Source: Amyelois transitella (Eukaryota > Arthropoda > Insecta > Lepidoptera > Pyralidae). Taken from it: a stretch of DNA of 64,000 bases. The notes beneath the pieces were generated by a model. That model ran no database searches. It was not told where the DNA came from and saw only the letters and a list, made by a program, of their open reading frames with translations. Positions within the stretch are counted from its first letter, which is position 1, and each line of letters begins with the position of its first letter. The translations under genes and the position numbers were made by a program. Below, piece after piece: positions 53,701 to 62,560 of the stretch. The stretch covers positions 3,953,001 through 4,017,000 of the forward strand of contig NC_083514.1 of NCBI RefSeq assembly GCF_032362555.1, given 5' to 3'.

Positions 53701-56536
53701 TAGTAGATATAAGGAATAACTAAATGATTTAAGGAAGTAAGCTATGAGGCAGAAAGTAGTTTTATCAATAATTGCACGTTAATGACATTACATTATATTA
53801 CATTAAGTTATTTACTTGATCGCAGCCAGAATTCAGCCACCAGCAAAGGTAAAGACATAATTTTTATCCTAAGTTTAATTGTATTTAATATTATTTTCTG
53901 TTGACGAAATTATGCAAACAGAAAAATCTGTAGTAATCTCGTCAATTTATATTTATAAAAAATATACCTCAGTAAAAATTTAATAAGGCTAAAAGGTGTC
54001 ATGTTTCATCAGAGCAAAATATACGAAGGAAAAATAACAGTAATTAAATAGGCGTCTTTAAGGTTTTCGCAATTTCTTTTCATATAAATATAGGGCTTTT
54101 TATTTTACTGGAGCTATTCTAACACTAATGTATACATATGTAGGTATACGGGACAAATTACACAGATTGAGTTAGCCTCGAAGTAAGTTCGAAACTTGTG
54201 TAACGAGATACTAACTCAACGATACTATATTTTATAATAAATACTTATAAGATAAACATCCAAGACCCAGGCCAATCAGAAAAAGTTCTTTTCTCATCAT
54301 GCTTTGGCCGGGATTCGAACCCGGGACCTCCGGTGTTACAGACAAGCGTACTGCCGCTGCGCCACAGAGGACACTTGTCCTCTTCCTCCTGGCTATAGTC
54401 CCGGTTGCACCCTCACCAGTCTGGAGTGGAGCCCGGGGTGCGCTTTAACGATCATGATCCTGGATTGGGTGGGTCAGGTTTTTACACGGAGCAACTCCTA
54501 TATGACCTCCGCAACCTTTGCAGGGGAACCTAACCCCCGTTGGATTGCCAATTATGGCTACACTGATTCATTCCATTTGGCGTCTCTCACGACATCCACG
54601 GGAAAGAAATAAAGCAGTAATATTTTACAACCAGACGACTCTCTCTCTCACTCTCTCTATTTAAATCTCAAGCCCATCATCAAGCCATATGCTTAACGTG
54701 ACCTTTCAGTTTTCCCAGACTTTTGACTTTTGTCTACCCCGTAAGGGATCAAGAGTGACTATACGTATGTATGTATCTGAAGGCCAATGAAAAGCGCATT
54801 TAAATCTGTTATGCTGAAAAGTAAGCATATGCATATAAAACAATAATAATTGTATATGTTTATTATATACAAATCCGAATCAAATAAAGCCGATATGATA
54901 TTGGACGATTTAACTCAAAAGGCGTTCTGTTCCGTGGCTAATCACATCGACCGGCGAAATCAGGCCACTGAGCATCTTGCAGGAGCCCTACGAGCCTATG
55001 TGTAGTAGGTACGAGCATATTATAGTGCTATTGTATGTATTATATACAGGTTTTATATGAATATCCATACTTTAAACATATTAGTTTATGATTATTTGAT
55101 GTATTTTACATAAAAAAAAATACACACAAAATATGATTTCTATAAAATTCTAGTACCGACGGATGTTCATTGAGAAATAAATGTAAGGCGCTCTACTTAA
55201 CTCTAACGACAAGAGTTAGGTCCTAAATATAAGAAAAAAGATTTAAGTTATTTAATTTACAGAAACAAAAAAAATATTTAATTATTAATTGGAAAATTCT
55301 AAGTAAACTTTATAAACAAATCTTTAATTTTGTCTGAAAGTCTTTCAAAATTATATTAAGTCTGACTTACAAATCGTATTTTAAATAGTTGGAAGCTGTA
55401 ATTTATTACAATATAATTATTTAAAAAACGAAAAGATCATATTGCTTCTAATAGTTAAAAAGATAATAAGCGTTAATTCCTCCTAATAATATTGGCTGTG
55501 CCGTGATTTACCTTCTATTTATACCCGTATCGGCTCGTGTCGGTAAGGTATTACAGGCTTTTAATAAAGCCACGTTGTCTCGTAAAACAAAAGCCTCAGA
55601 GGAGCCGGGATGAATGAAAGGCTTCAGTAGATTATGTTACGTTATTTTGAAGGTAGTATTTTTAAGGATAAACAGGGATATTCCCGATTTTTTTATCTGT
55701 ATACATGGCAAGAGTAGATAACTACTATTTGTGAGCCGCGATTCTGTGACAGATGTACAATGACAAATATTATAGAAGATTTAGGTCATGAAGATCAAGG
55801 TCCATAAACTGAAGAGTTTGCTTAAAAATATATATGTAATGCATGTAAATGAAGCAAAAGAATGCAGGGATAGATGAAAGAACTCTAAGGGAATAGGCGG
55901 AATTGTATCATTGCAAATGAAAGACCTTTAAAATAAGAGTAACAATGCAACAAACTACATATATACAGAACAAAAGATTATTTGTTGTCTGAATTTCAGT
56001 CACTCAGAAGGGATTGGTACTTAAAGTTAAATAACAATATTTTGTAGTATTTTTGTACCAAGCGTCTTTAAGAACAGACAATGAAAAAGTAACTGTGTAA
56101 TTTATTTTATTGGATGCTTATTGTTGCTTCTTTACTGCAATTTAATTTAAATCTAAACATTTGAAATGAATCTTGAGGTTCAAATTGGTTATTAATATTA
56201 TGATCCAACATTTGTAAGGTTCTCCTGCAAAGGTTGTAGAGGAGACAGGACTCAGGGGAGTCGCTTCGTGTAAAAACCTGACTTATCCAGGATTATGGTC
56301 AAAAGAGGCAGTCTGGGCTCCTTTCTTGAAAGGTGAGGATGTAACTGGGATTAACGCCAGATGAAAAAGTTTATATACCAACCTGTACCAAGGTATTCTG
56401 CTTGAACTTACCAATGTATAAGGACGTTCCCATCCCGTAGTCTGGCGGCGTGTATAAAGTCATTGCAGAGACTGAAGTACTGGGTCAAATTCTGGTCTGG
56501 GGAGTCGGACGCCATTATGCATAAGTAGTGTTTATC
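47752..56536 (-). CDS. Dual-specificity phosphatase, DUSP15/22 group (5' partial, 6 exons seen)
   Basis: Minus-strand exons 56412-56536, 53222-53393, 52915-53068, 50983-51162, 50165-50354 and 47752-47779 keep phase to 282 codons and a TAG. HYLCIMASDSPDQNLTQYF carries the likely general-acid Asp (residue 11). VLIHC-LAGMSRS is the HCX5R signature: Cys42 and Arg48, with the Cys codon split by an intron. Then come AYIMSVTPLTWREALKVVRA and NPNFGFQRQLQDFE, typical of DUSP22/DUSP15, which act on kinase-pathway phosphoproteins. After the domain, ERRRLKERYPSLAL and the Cys-rich CEGKCTMGRQCPTGVC resemble the extended insect members. The tail is Ser/Pro/Ala-rich (SPSTLSTTSTASGYRPRSSP; ASAPATPALSPASSPPGSP). 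The 5' exons, with the start and the GLYVGN-type segment, were not found up to 64000. The last, 28-nt exon is the least certain. Confidence 0.85.
47780..50164. other. Last intron of the phosphatase gene
   Basis: AT-rich. It holds CTACG cluster B (47975-48120) and a LINE-type 3' end with AAAGTTTGAATTTGAATTTG (about 49380-49470). An open stretch at 48109-48303 has no recognisable product. Confidence 0.5.
47975..48120. repeat. CTACG-word cluster B
   Basis: CGTAGCA and CTACG words on both strands (TCGTAGCAAATTCTACGG, GCTACGACGTCGTAGCAG, CCTACGAGACG, TTTCTACGTG, GCTACGG) occur within 145 bp. It resembles the clusters at 1908 and 52090 but has mixed orientation. Confidence 0.45.
50165..50354 (-). 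CDS. Phosphatase tail exon, Ser/Pro/Ala-rich
   Basis: A GC-rich exon in AT-rich surroundings, bounded by TTTTAG and GTGCAT on the minus strand. Its phase (two bases complete a codon left as G) matches the exon at 50983-51162. It reads SRPTRSASGLSMTRVMDP, a Gly-rich turn, then TEFSRRRAASAPATPALSP. The low-complexity, phosphorylatable composition suggests a disordered regulatory tail. Directly upstream on the minus strand, 50385-50465, lies a dispersed-repeat fragment (GTTCCCCTGCAAAAGTT). Confidence 0.7.
50526..50720 (-). pseudogene. Decayed copies of phosphatase exon 50983-51162
   Basis: At about 50640-50720 the minus strand reads RYPSTLFTTSASGYRSST-AGLYS then stop, clearly copied from RRSPSTLSTTSTASGYRPRS-SPAGLYSY. 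The bases that contained the splice donor are deleted. A second, shorter fragment at 50526-50571 repeats GTGGACAGAGTGGAAGGAGA. Both lie in the intron just 3' of the parent exon. Confidence 0.65.
50983..51162 (-). CDS. Phosphatase exon with basic and Ser/Thr-rich segment
   Basis: Bounded by TTTTTCACAG and GTGAGT on the minus strand. In the frame set by the previous exon (GC completes the open codon) it reads VCRTGSKRQPRPRKPSVPN, then GGLRRSPSTLSTTSTASGY and SSPAGLYSYTG. With the exon before, it makes CPTGVC, a motif I associate with extended insect DUSP15/22 proteins. Another frame stays open longer but does not fit the phase. Entered separately because this exon is easily missed. Confidence 0.75.
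51163..52914. other. Phosphatase intron
   Basis: Contains a fragment of the TACCCCGCAAGGGATA family (51609-51702, minus) and CTACG cluster C (52090-52190). No coding signal otherwise. Confidence 0.5.
52090..52190. repeat. CTACG-word cluster C
   Basis: Two GCTACGA words and related AGTAGG words, ending TTTACGCGAAATCTAA; the end matches that of cluster A at 1908-2060 (GCGAAATCTAA). Confidence 0.4.
54154..54371 (-). mobile_element. tRNA-derived SINE
   Basis: Reverse copy with TTACACAGATTGAG, GGATTCGAACCCGGGACC (B box reversed) and GCTGCGCCACAGAGG (A box reversed). The Pol III boxes look intact. Confidence 0.8.
54375..54545 (-). repeat. Dispersed repeat, 'CCAGAGAGGTGAGGAT' family
   Basis: CTTCCTCCTGGCTATAGTCC, GGATTGGGTGGGTCAGGTTT and CCTCCGCAACCTTTGCAGGG; about as complete as the copy at 34795. 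Confidence 0.6.
56205..56372 (+). repeat. Dispersed repeat, 'CCAGAGAGGTGAGGAT' family
   Basis: AGGTTCTCCTGCAAAGGTTG, GGGAGTCGCTTCGTGTAAAA, GGCTCCTTTCTTGAAAGGTG; plus-strand copy. Confidence 0.6.
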
Positions 56537-57498
56537 CTGATAACAAACAAGACAGATACATACAGATCTCATAGATATAACACTAGCAAATTTAAAAAAA
56601 AAAAACAACACTAAAAATGCCTAAATCTGCAATTGAACTGTACTCCATCATAATCATATCTACTACCAGTATCTAAAAGTGAAATGCACTTTAAAATGTT
56701 TGCTTGACTGGTAAAGAATGCCTTATGTCATTCAAATTCATAATATCTTTGTTGCAATACACTTTAAAATAAATACTTGGAATGGCCAGTCCCCAGACGA
56801 CCTCTGTGCTCGGCCAATGTTCCAAGTGCTCACGAGTACCTCTTTCTAATAAGTAAACCACAAGAGTGTTGGGATCGCGTTTAATTTTAGATTACTTTTA
56901 ACTTCAATGCAATATTGGTTTTGTATTTTCTTAATTTTATTTGTTACTCGTAAAATGATTGGTTAATGCGAATAATTAAACTTCTTTTCTAAAAAAGTTC
57001 TTTGTAAAAAGAAACCAACAACACAAAATTTATTGATGAATAAGATGTAAAATTAATTTACTAGCTGTAGTAAATAAATGTTCAATATTTTTCCTCGAAA
57101 GAGTAACAAACATACACCAATTATAAGTACATATAATTTCTCGCTATTGTTGTATAATAATTAGTATGATATAATCATAAAATATAACAAGTATATATAT
57201 AAATAAATATAAGATAAATATAACAGCTAAATATCTTATACATTCAGTCAGCTAGGTTCATTATAATGCTAAAACTAAACGCTGTGAAAATACGTATAAA
57301 ATAAAATTGCGATTTATGGATATTGGATTATCTATTCGATCGTAATAATAACGCTAGTATGACACATCGGGGCAACACACCTTATAATTACCTAGGGCAA
57401 GGTCACGTTAGTCAGCTCAATAATAATTTACCTACATTATGGTGCTCATAATGCAAAAATACTCGTAATATCACTGTTTTTACATTCCCTAATGTCGT

Positions 57499-57705
57499 AC
57501 ATACATACATATGGTCACGTCTATATCCCTTGCGAGGTAGACAGAGCCAACAGTCTTGAAAGACTATTCAGTCTTTCAAGATTGTTGGCTCTGTGGCTAT
57601 TCAGCCACGTTCAGCAATTTGGCTTAATGATAGAATTGAGATTCAAATAATGAGATGTTGCTAACCCATCGCCTATAAAGAATCCCAAGTTTGTAAGCCT
57701 ATCCC
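57499..57705 (-). repeat. Dispersed repeat, 'TACCCCGCAAGGGATA' family, with internal palindrome
   Basis: Reverse copy (CACGTCTATATCCCTTGCGA, GGCTTAATGATAGAATTGAG) that contains a fold-back: 57542-57565 is the reverse complement of 57570-57593 with one mismatch and a 4-base spacer. Confidence 0.6.
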
Positions 57706-58610
57706 TTATCACTTCCAAATTACGAGTATTACTTCTCAAAAACGTTTGTAGAAAACTTATAAAAGCCTTAATAATAGCAGTTCATGTGTCTGAATACAGA
57801 AACTAACATGTCTTTCAAATACTACGGAACGAAGGCAAAACGCGCATTCAAGTGTATGAAAGCGAAAAATACCACGAAAAACTGATGGAACCAGAATCAA
57901 AAGATTCAAAAATAACTTTCCTTAGACGACCCCGGGAGGTTATTTTGTGGAAAGTGAGATATTTAAGGTCGATTTATTTCTTGTGTAGCTCGACTGAGAT
58001 ATTTTACTGTAGGAGTTCACTAAACAGTTAATACAAACCATCAAATGACAAAGTCCTACACGAACATGCCTTGATCAATTGGAGACTTTCTGGCAAAAGG
58101 TCTGGTCAATAGAATCCGAAATCGACGAGCTTTCATAGAGAGATTAAGAATATGTACGAAGCGGAAGAAGTAAGCATGGGATTATGGTAAGAAGATAGAT
58201 GTAGTTTCTGCCTACCCCTCCAGGAAAGAGGCATGATATTATGTATGTATAAATTGACATTAACTAGATCGTAATGAATTAATTAATATTAAATTAAAAC
58301 GAAGTATTTATGCATATGTTTTGACTAATTGATATGGACATAAAATACGTAAATGAAACTGTTCTGAAATGATGGGAAATGATGTAGAGATACTGAAAGC
58401 TATCAATGAGGAGCCACAAGCACAGTCTTGTTCAAATCTGATTCAATTACAGAATTGAATTAACGAGAAAGCCAGGCCGCAGAAGGATATCTCCCACATC
58501 CTCGGTTCTAAGCGACGCTTCAAGAGTGAATGCCAACTTTCGTAAGAAGACGGTGCCATAAGAAAAAGAAGAATTGATATGATATTATATACCAAAGTCA
58601 TATAAATAAA

Positions 58611-58872
58611 TATGCCGTGTGGTTCCCGGCACCAATACAAAAAAAAATAGGACCACTCCATCTCTTTCCCATGGATGTCTTAAAAGGCTACTAAGGGATA
58701 GGCTTACAAACTTGGGATTCTTTTTTAGGCGATGGGCTGGCAACCTGTCACTGTTTGAATCTCAATTCTATCATTAGGCCAAATAGCTGAACGTGGCCAT
58801 TCGGTCTTTTCAAGACTGTTGGCTCTGTCTACCCCGCAAGGGACATAGACGTGACCATATGTATGTATGTAT
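58611..58872 (+). repeat. Dispersed repeat, 'TACCCCGCAAGGGATA' family, full copy
   Basis: Best copy in the window: ATGCCGTGTGGTTCCCGGCA head, CATGGATGTCTTAAAAGGCT, GATTCTTTTTTAGGCGATGG, CAACCTGTCACTGTTTGAAT, GCTGAACGTGGCCATTCGGT, then CTACCCCGCAAGGGACATAG and an ATGT run. Length about 260 bp with no coding frame. Confidence 0.75.
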
Positions 58873-59609
58873 AAATAAATCAATGCAGTAATGTTTTCGT
58901 ATGGTTGTGTTGGAATTCATGGGACAATACTCTTACTGCTGAATAAACTATGAAGTTGCGTGCTCTCTTGGTCTTGAATAGAATAAGTGATGAGTTATGA
59001 TCGAGTGTGACCCAGCGGACCCGGGACACAGAATTTGATAAACCTGTTAGTCTGAGATCTTGATATGAAATATCTATGTCACATCACTCACACTACAAGA
59101 ATACCTACATCATCAATTTTGTGGCAAACCGGACTATGAAAGTGCTAATATTTGAAACGAAATTCATCTGGATCAACCGTATGACCATTTATTAATCTAT
59201 ACATAAATTTTTTTAAATATTTAATGAATATTTAGCACGGAAAACATAAACATTTTAATTACCATTAGCTTTTAGCATTTAAAAAATCATAAACATAACT
59301 GTCAGCAACTGTCCTAACTACACGACAACTATTCGATATAGAAAATTAAGCAAGTACATACTCTAAGGAAACACATAATTAATTAAAATGACAGACTCTA
59401 ACACGTCTGCATAACGTAGTTCTCATGTCGTGAGATCTCAGACTAGAATAGTCAATGCTAGACAGGCAGGTAAAATATGGCGGGACTTTTCCCATCGGGA
59501 CTAAACAAAGTTACGTAAGCTGGTTCTGCAAATACAGACAATTTTCGGTCGTGAAACACTAACACGATATTCCTTTTATGTAATTTTGAAGATAAGTTGA
59601 ATAATACGT

Positions 59610-59848
59610 GCCGTGTGGTTCCCGGTACTTTAGAATAGGACCACTCCCATCTATTTCCAATGAATGTCGTAAAAGGCTTCTAAAGGATAGGTTAATAAAC
59701 TTGGGATTCTTCTTTTAGGCAACAGGTTAGCCACCTATCTGAATTTCAATCCCATCTCAGCTGAACGTGGTCTATCAGTCTTCGTGAGACTGTTTGCTCT
59801 GTCTACCCCGTAAGGGATAAAGACGTGATTAATTTATGTATATATGTA
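59610..59848 (+). repeat. Dispersed repeat, 'TACCCCGCAAGGGATA' family
   Basis: GTGCCGTGTGGTTCCCGGTA head through CTACCCCGTAAGGGATAAAG; nearly full length and diverged. Confidence 0.7.
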
Positions 59849-60036
59849 ATACAATAGCTTGTGGGCTAGATGTACGTAGCGTGAACTGACTAAGCATTCA
59901 GTCTCGTGACCATTGGTACTGTCTATAACAAGCTTCATATGTTATTTTTCATAAGCGTGAGAGTTATTAAAGTAGATGTGTTATTTTTGAGATATTTTTA
60001 ACGATAATTTACAAGAATTATAAAAAAATATATTCT

Positions 60037-60150
60037 TCCTCCTGGCGCTTTTCCCAGAGTTACATCCTCTTCTCTCTGGACAAGATCCTTTGGTGCGCCT
60101 TTGACCAAGATTCTGGATTAGAATAGTGATTTGTTTTTACACGGAACTAC
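60037..60150 (-). repeat. Dispersed repeat fragment, 'CCAGAGAGGTGAGGAT' family
   Basis: TTCTTCCTCCTGGCGCTTTT, CTCTCTGGACAAGATC and TTGACCAAGATTCTGGATTA; a shortened reverse copy. Confidence 0.5.
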
Positions 60151-60829
60151 AATAAATAATAAGATCAAACACGCCATCTCTATTAAAACGAGTTACTTCT
60201 GACTAGAGCAATCAAAACTTTTCTATTGAACTGTTTAGATTGCGATCTCAGAATTGATATGAGGTTATTTGTCGTGTAAAATTTTAACAATAACTTTAAT
60301 GAAGAAAATGAGAATCAACAATGAAGAAAATAGGCTTTATACAAGAATCAAATTTCAGTAGATGCAGATATCGATATCTTTGATTTTAGCATTTCTAAAT
60401 TCAGGCGGACTCCTATAAAATTATTCTTTCCATGCGATGTGGTCGATGGCTGACCAGAGATGAGTTTCACAATATAGCTACTTATATTAATTTTCTATTT
60501 GGACTTTTGTTAAAATCAAGTTCTTTTAAATACAGTAACTAGATGTTAACTTAGTTCAGTGAACTTATTATAAATAAATTAATTAGCTTTTATCCGCGGC
60601 TTCGCTTATCGCGAATGCCACGGATACCTTTTTCCTGAGATACACTAAGCCCTTATTCTCAGTCCTACAAATACTGTATATCCGATAAAGTTTAAAATGA
60701 TGAGTAGAAGTGTCTGTTTGTTTCACTTTCACGCAAAATCTACTCGACAGATATGGATAACATTTGACGGATTTTGAAAAAAAGGGCATCGCACACTCTA
60801 CTACGGGCTACATACAACAACATTTTTTG

Positions 60830-62560
60830 AGTTTTTTGTGGACGTTGGTAAATCCTTGGCGTGTGCTATACAAAACCGACAGCCCCCCAACAGCCCAACG
60901 GTGAAGTCTCATCCTGAGCCAAGCTCAATGGTTTTCTATGATGTCGATGAACACGAAATAGATGCGATAATAACAAGTCTCCGCAGTGACTGCGCTATTG
61001 GCTGGGATGGTATATCTGCACGTATTTTGCAGACATCGAAACTAGTTTTTGTTCCCTTGCTTACCCACATTTGTCAATTAGCGATATCTACTGGCAAATT
61101 TCCTGATGCTTTTAAGAAAGCTTTAGTGCATCCAATCTATAAGTCTGGAAATAAAGATGATGTGTCCAATTATAGACCCATATCGGTTCTAACTGCTCTC
61201 TCTAAAATTTTAGAAAGGATTTTAAACAATAGGCTGATAAACTATTTGGAGTCAAAAAATATTCTAGCAAAAAATCAGTTTGGTTTTAGGAGGGGTATTA
61301 GTACAGAAGATGCAGTCAATTCATTACTCGAAACGATTGTTGAGGCATTGGATGGTAAACACCGATGTATTGGTATGTTCTTGGATCTATCCAAAGCCTT
61401 TGACACCGTTTCGATTCCCTTGCTTGTAACAAAATTAGAAAGCATTGGTATTCGCGGTCTTCCCCTCTCAATTTTCGAGGACTACCTACAAAATCGCACT
61501 CAATGTGTAAAGATAGATGGGGTGGTAAGTGATGAGCGAAGACTTGTATTTGGTGTCCCGCAGGGATCTATTCTTGGCCCAACCTTGTTTCTCATATACA
61601 TAAATGATCTATGTAAGCTTCACATCCCTCATTGCCAGATTTTCGTTTACGCAGACGACACTGCTATGATCGTTAAAGCTCCAAATTGGCCGACAGCTTT
61701 TGAGCGTGCTGAAAAATCATTATCCCAGATCATATCTTGGCTAGACTCAAACTTACTAACCCTAAATTCAACCAAAACAAATTATATAACCTTTGCGATA
61801 AACTCGTCCACTTTGCCTCCAGAAAACGAATACAGTATCAAAGCGCATACTTGTGGGGATAATTTCTCAAACTGTACCTGTCTGCCTTTAACTAGATCGT
61901 GTACTGTTAGGTATTTGGGGGTTCAAATCGATAATTTCTTAACATGGAAACAGCATATTAAAGCTTTAGTCCCAAAAATAAGAAAACTCATATACATTTT
62001 TAAAAACCTAAATAAATGCGCAGACCTGGATACACTAAAGCTAGTTTATAATGCACTTTGTAAGTCCTTATTAGCATACTGTATTACTGCATGGGGTGGT
62101 GCAGCCAAGACCACGATTATGCCGTTGGAAAGAGCTCAAAGAGCCGTTCTTAAGGTTATGACAAGAAAACCTTATCGGTATCCCTCTACAAAACTTTATG
62201 CCGATACATCAGTGCTAACAGTAAGACAGATCTATATTATGATGACCCTTCAAAGGAAACACACACAATTGCCATATGACCCGACTATATATGAGCGGAG
62301 ACGCAGATCGGATCTCGTGTGCGCTACCCCCATCCACAGAACAGTTTTTGCATCTCGGCACTTTAAAGTGTTTGGATGCTGCATATATAATAAAGTTAAT
62401 AAGATATTAAATATATATCCCAATTCTAAAAGAATAATTAAAGAGAAAATTAAACAATGGTTATTAACACTAGATTATACCAAAACAGAAGACCTTATCT
62501 AACTTATGAGCTATTTCAAAAATAAACTTCAAAAATAAATATAAATAAATATACATATAC
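60830..62560 (+). mobile_element. Non-LTR retrotransposon (LINE), 5'-truncated, intact reverse transcriptase
   Basis: The reading frame 60838-62502 (554 codons, no stop or frameshift) encodes a LINE reverse transcriptase: VSNYRPISVL, KNQFGFRRGIST, MFLDLSKAFDTV (motif A), FGVPQGSILGPTLFLIYIND at about residue 239 (motif B), FVYADDT at about 271 (catalytic motif C) and SWLDSNLLTLNSTKT. A thumb and C-terminal part with WGGAAKTTIMPLERAQRAVL follows. The set fits the jockey/CR1 branch. The endonuclease domain and ORF1 are missing, so it is truncated at its 5' end. The first codon shown is not a true start. The 3' end is an A-rich AAATA-repeat tail near 62550. It lies antisense to the phosphatase gene and probably inside its intron. 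Confidence 0.85.
60838..62502 (+). CDS. LINE reverse transcriptase, ORF2 fragment
   Basis: The open frame of the element above. It encodes RNA-directed DNA polymerase used in target-primed reverse transcription. Catalytic Asp residues are present in motif A (LDLSKAFD) and motif C (YADD). The lack of any break over 1.66 kb suggests a young insertion, though without its endonuclease it could not move on its own. Confidence 0.85.
   Translation: MDVGKSLACAIQNRQPPNSPTVKSHPEPSSMVFYDVDEHEIDAIITSLRSDCAIGWDGISARILQTSKLVFVPLLTHICQLAISTGKFPDAFKKALVHPIYKSGNKDDVSNYRPISVLTALSKILERILNNRLINYLESKNILAKNQFGFRRGISTEDAVNSLLETIVEALDGKHRCIGMFLDLSKAFDTVSIPLLVTKLESIGIRGLPLSIFEDYLQNRTQCVKIDGVVSDERRLVFGVPQGSILGPTLFLIYINDLCKLHIPHCQIFVYADDTAMIVKAPNWPTAFERAEKSLSQIISWLDSNLLTLNSTKTNYITFAINSSTLPPENEYSIKAHTCGDNFSNCTCLPLTRSCTVRYLGVQIDNFLTWKQHIKALVPKIRKLIYIFKNLNKCADLDTLKLVYNALCKSLLAYCITAWGGAAKTTIMPLERAQRAVLKVMTRKPYRYPSTKLYADTSVLTVRQIYIMMTLQRKHTQLPYDPTIYERRRRSDLVCATPIHRTVFASRHFKVFGCCIYNKVNKILNIYPNSKRIIKEKIKQWLLTLDYTKTEDLI

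Larger units (their letters stand above)
53394..56411. other. Phosphatase intron splitting the catalytic Cys codon
   Basis: A 3-kb intron. It carries a SINE (54154-54371, minus) joined end to end with a dispersed repeat (54375-54545, minus), a repeat fragment at 54660-54775 and another dispersed repeat at 56205-56372 that ends 40 bases before the exon. Confidence 0.6.
56537..60829. other. Region upstream of the visible phosphatase exons
   Basis: Probably a further phosphatase intron (minus strand), since the protein still lacks its first 50 or so residues. I looked for a minus-strand exon with a GLYVGN-like sequence and did not find one. Repeats lie at 57499, 58611, 59610 and 60037; a transposon tail is at about 60580-60790. 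Confidence 0.45.

Noticed and set aside
54304-54612. 102-codon plus-strand frame starting MAGIRTRDLRCYRQ
   Set aside because: Runs through a SINE and a dispersed repeat; such frames are common in moth repeat DNA.
58443-58661. Possible missing 5' phosphatase exon on the minus strand
   Set aside because: The frame shows no GLYVGN-type sequence or suitable splice borders, and part of it lies in a dispersed repeat.
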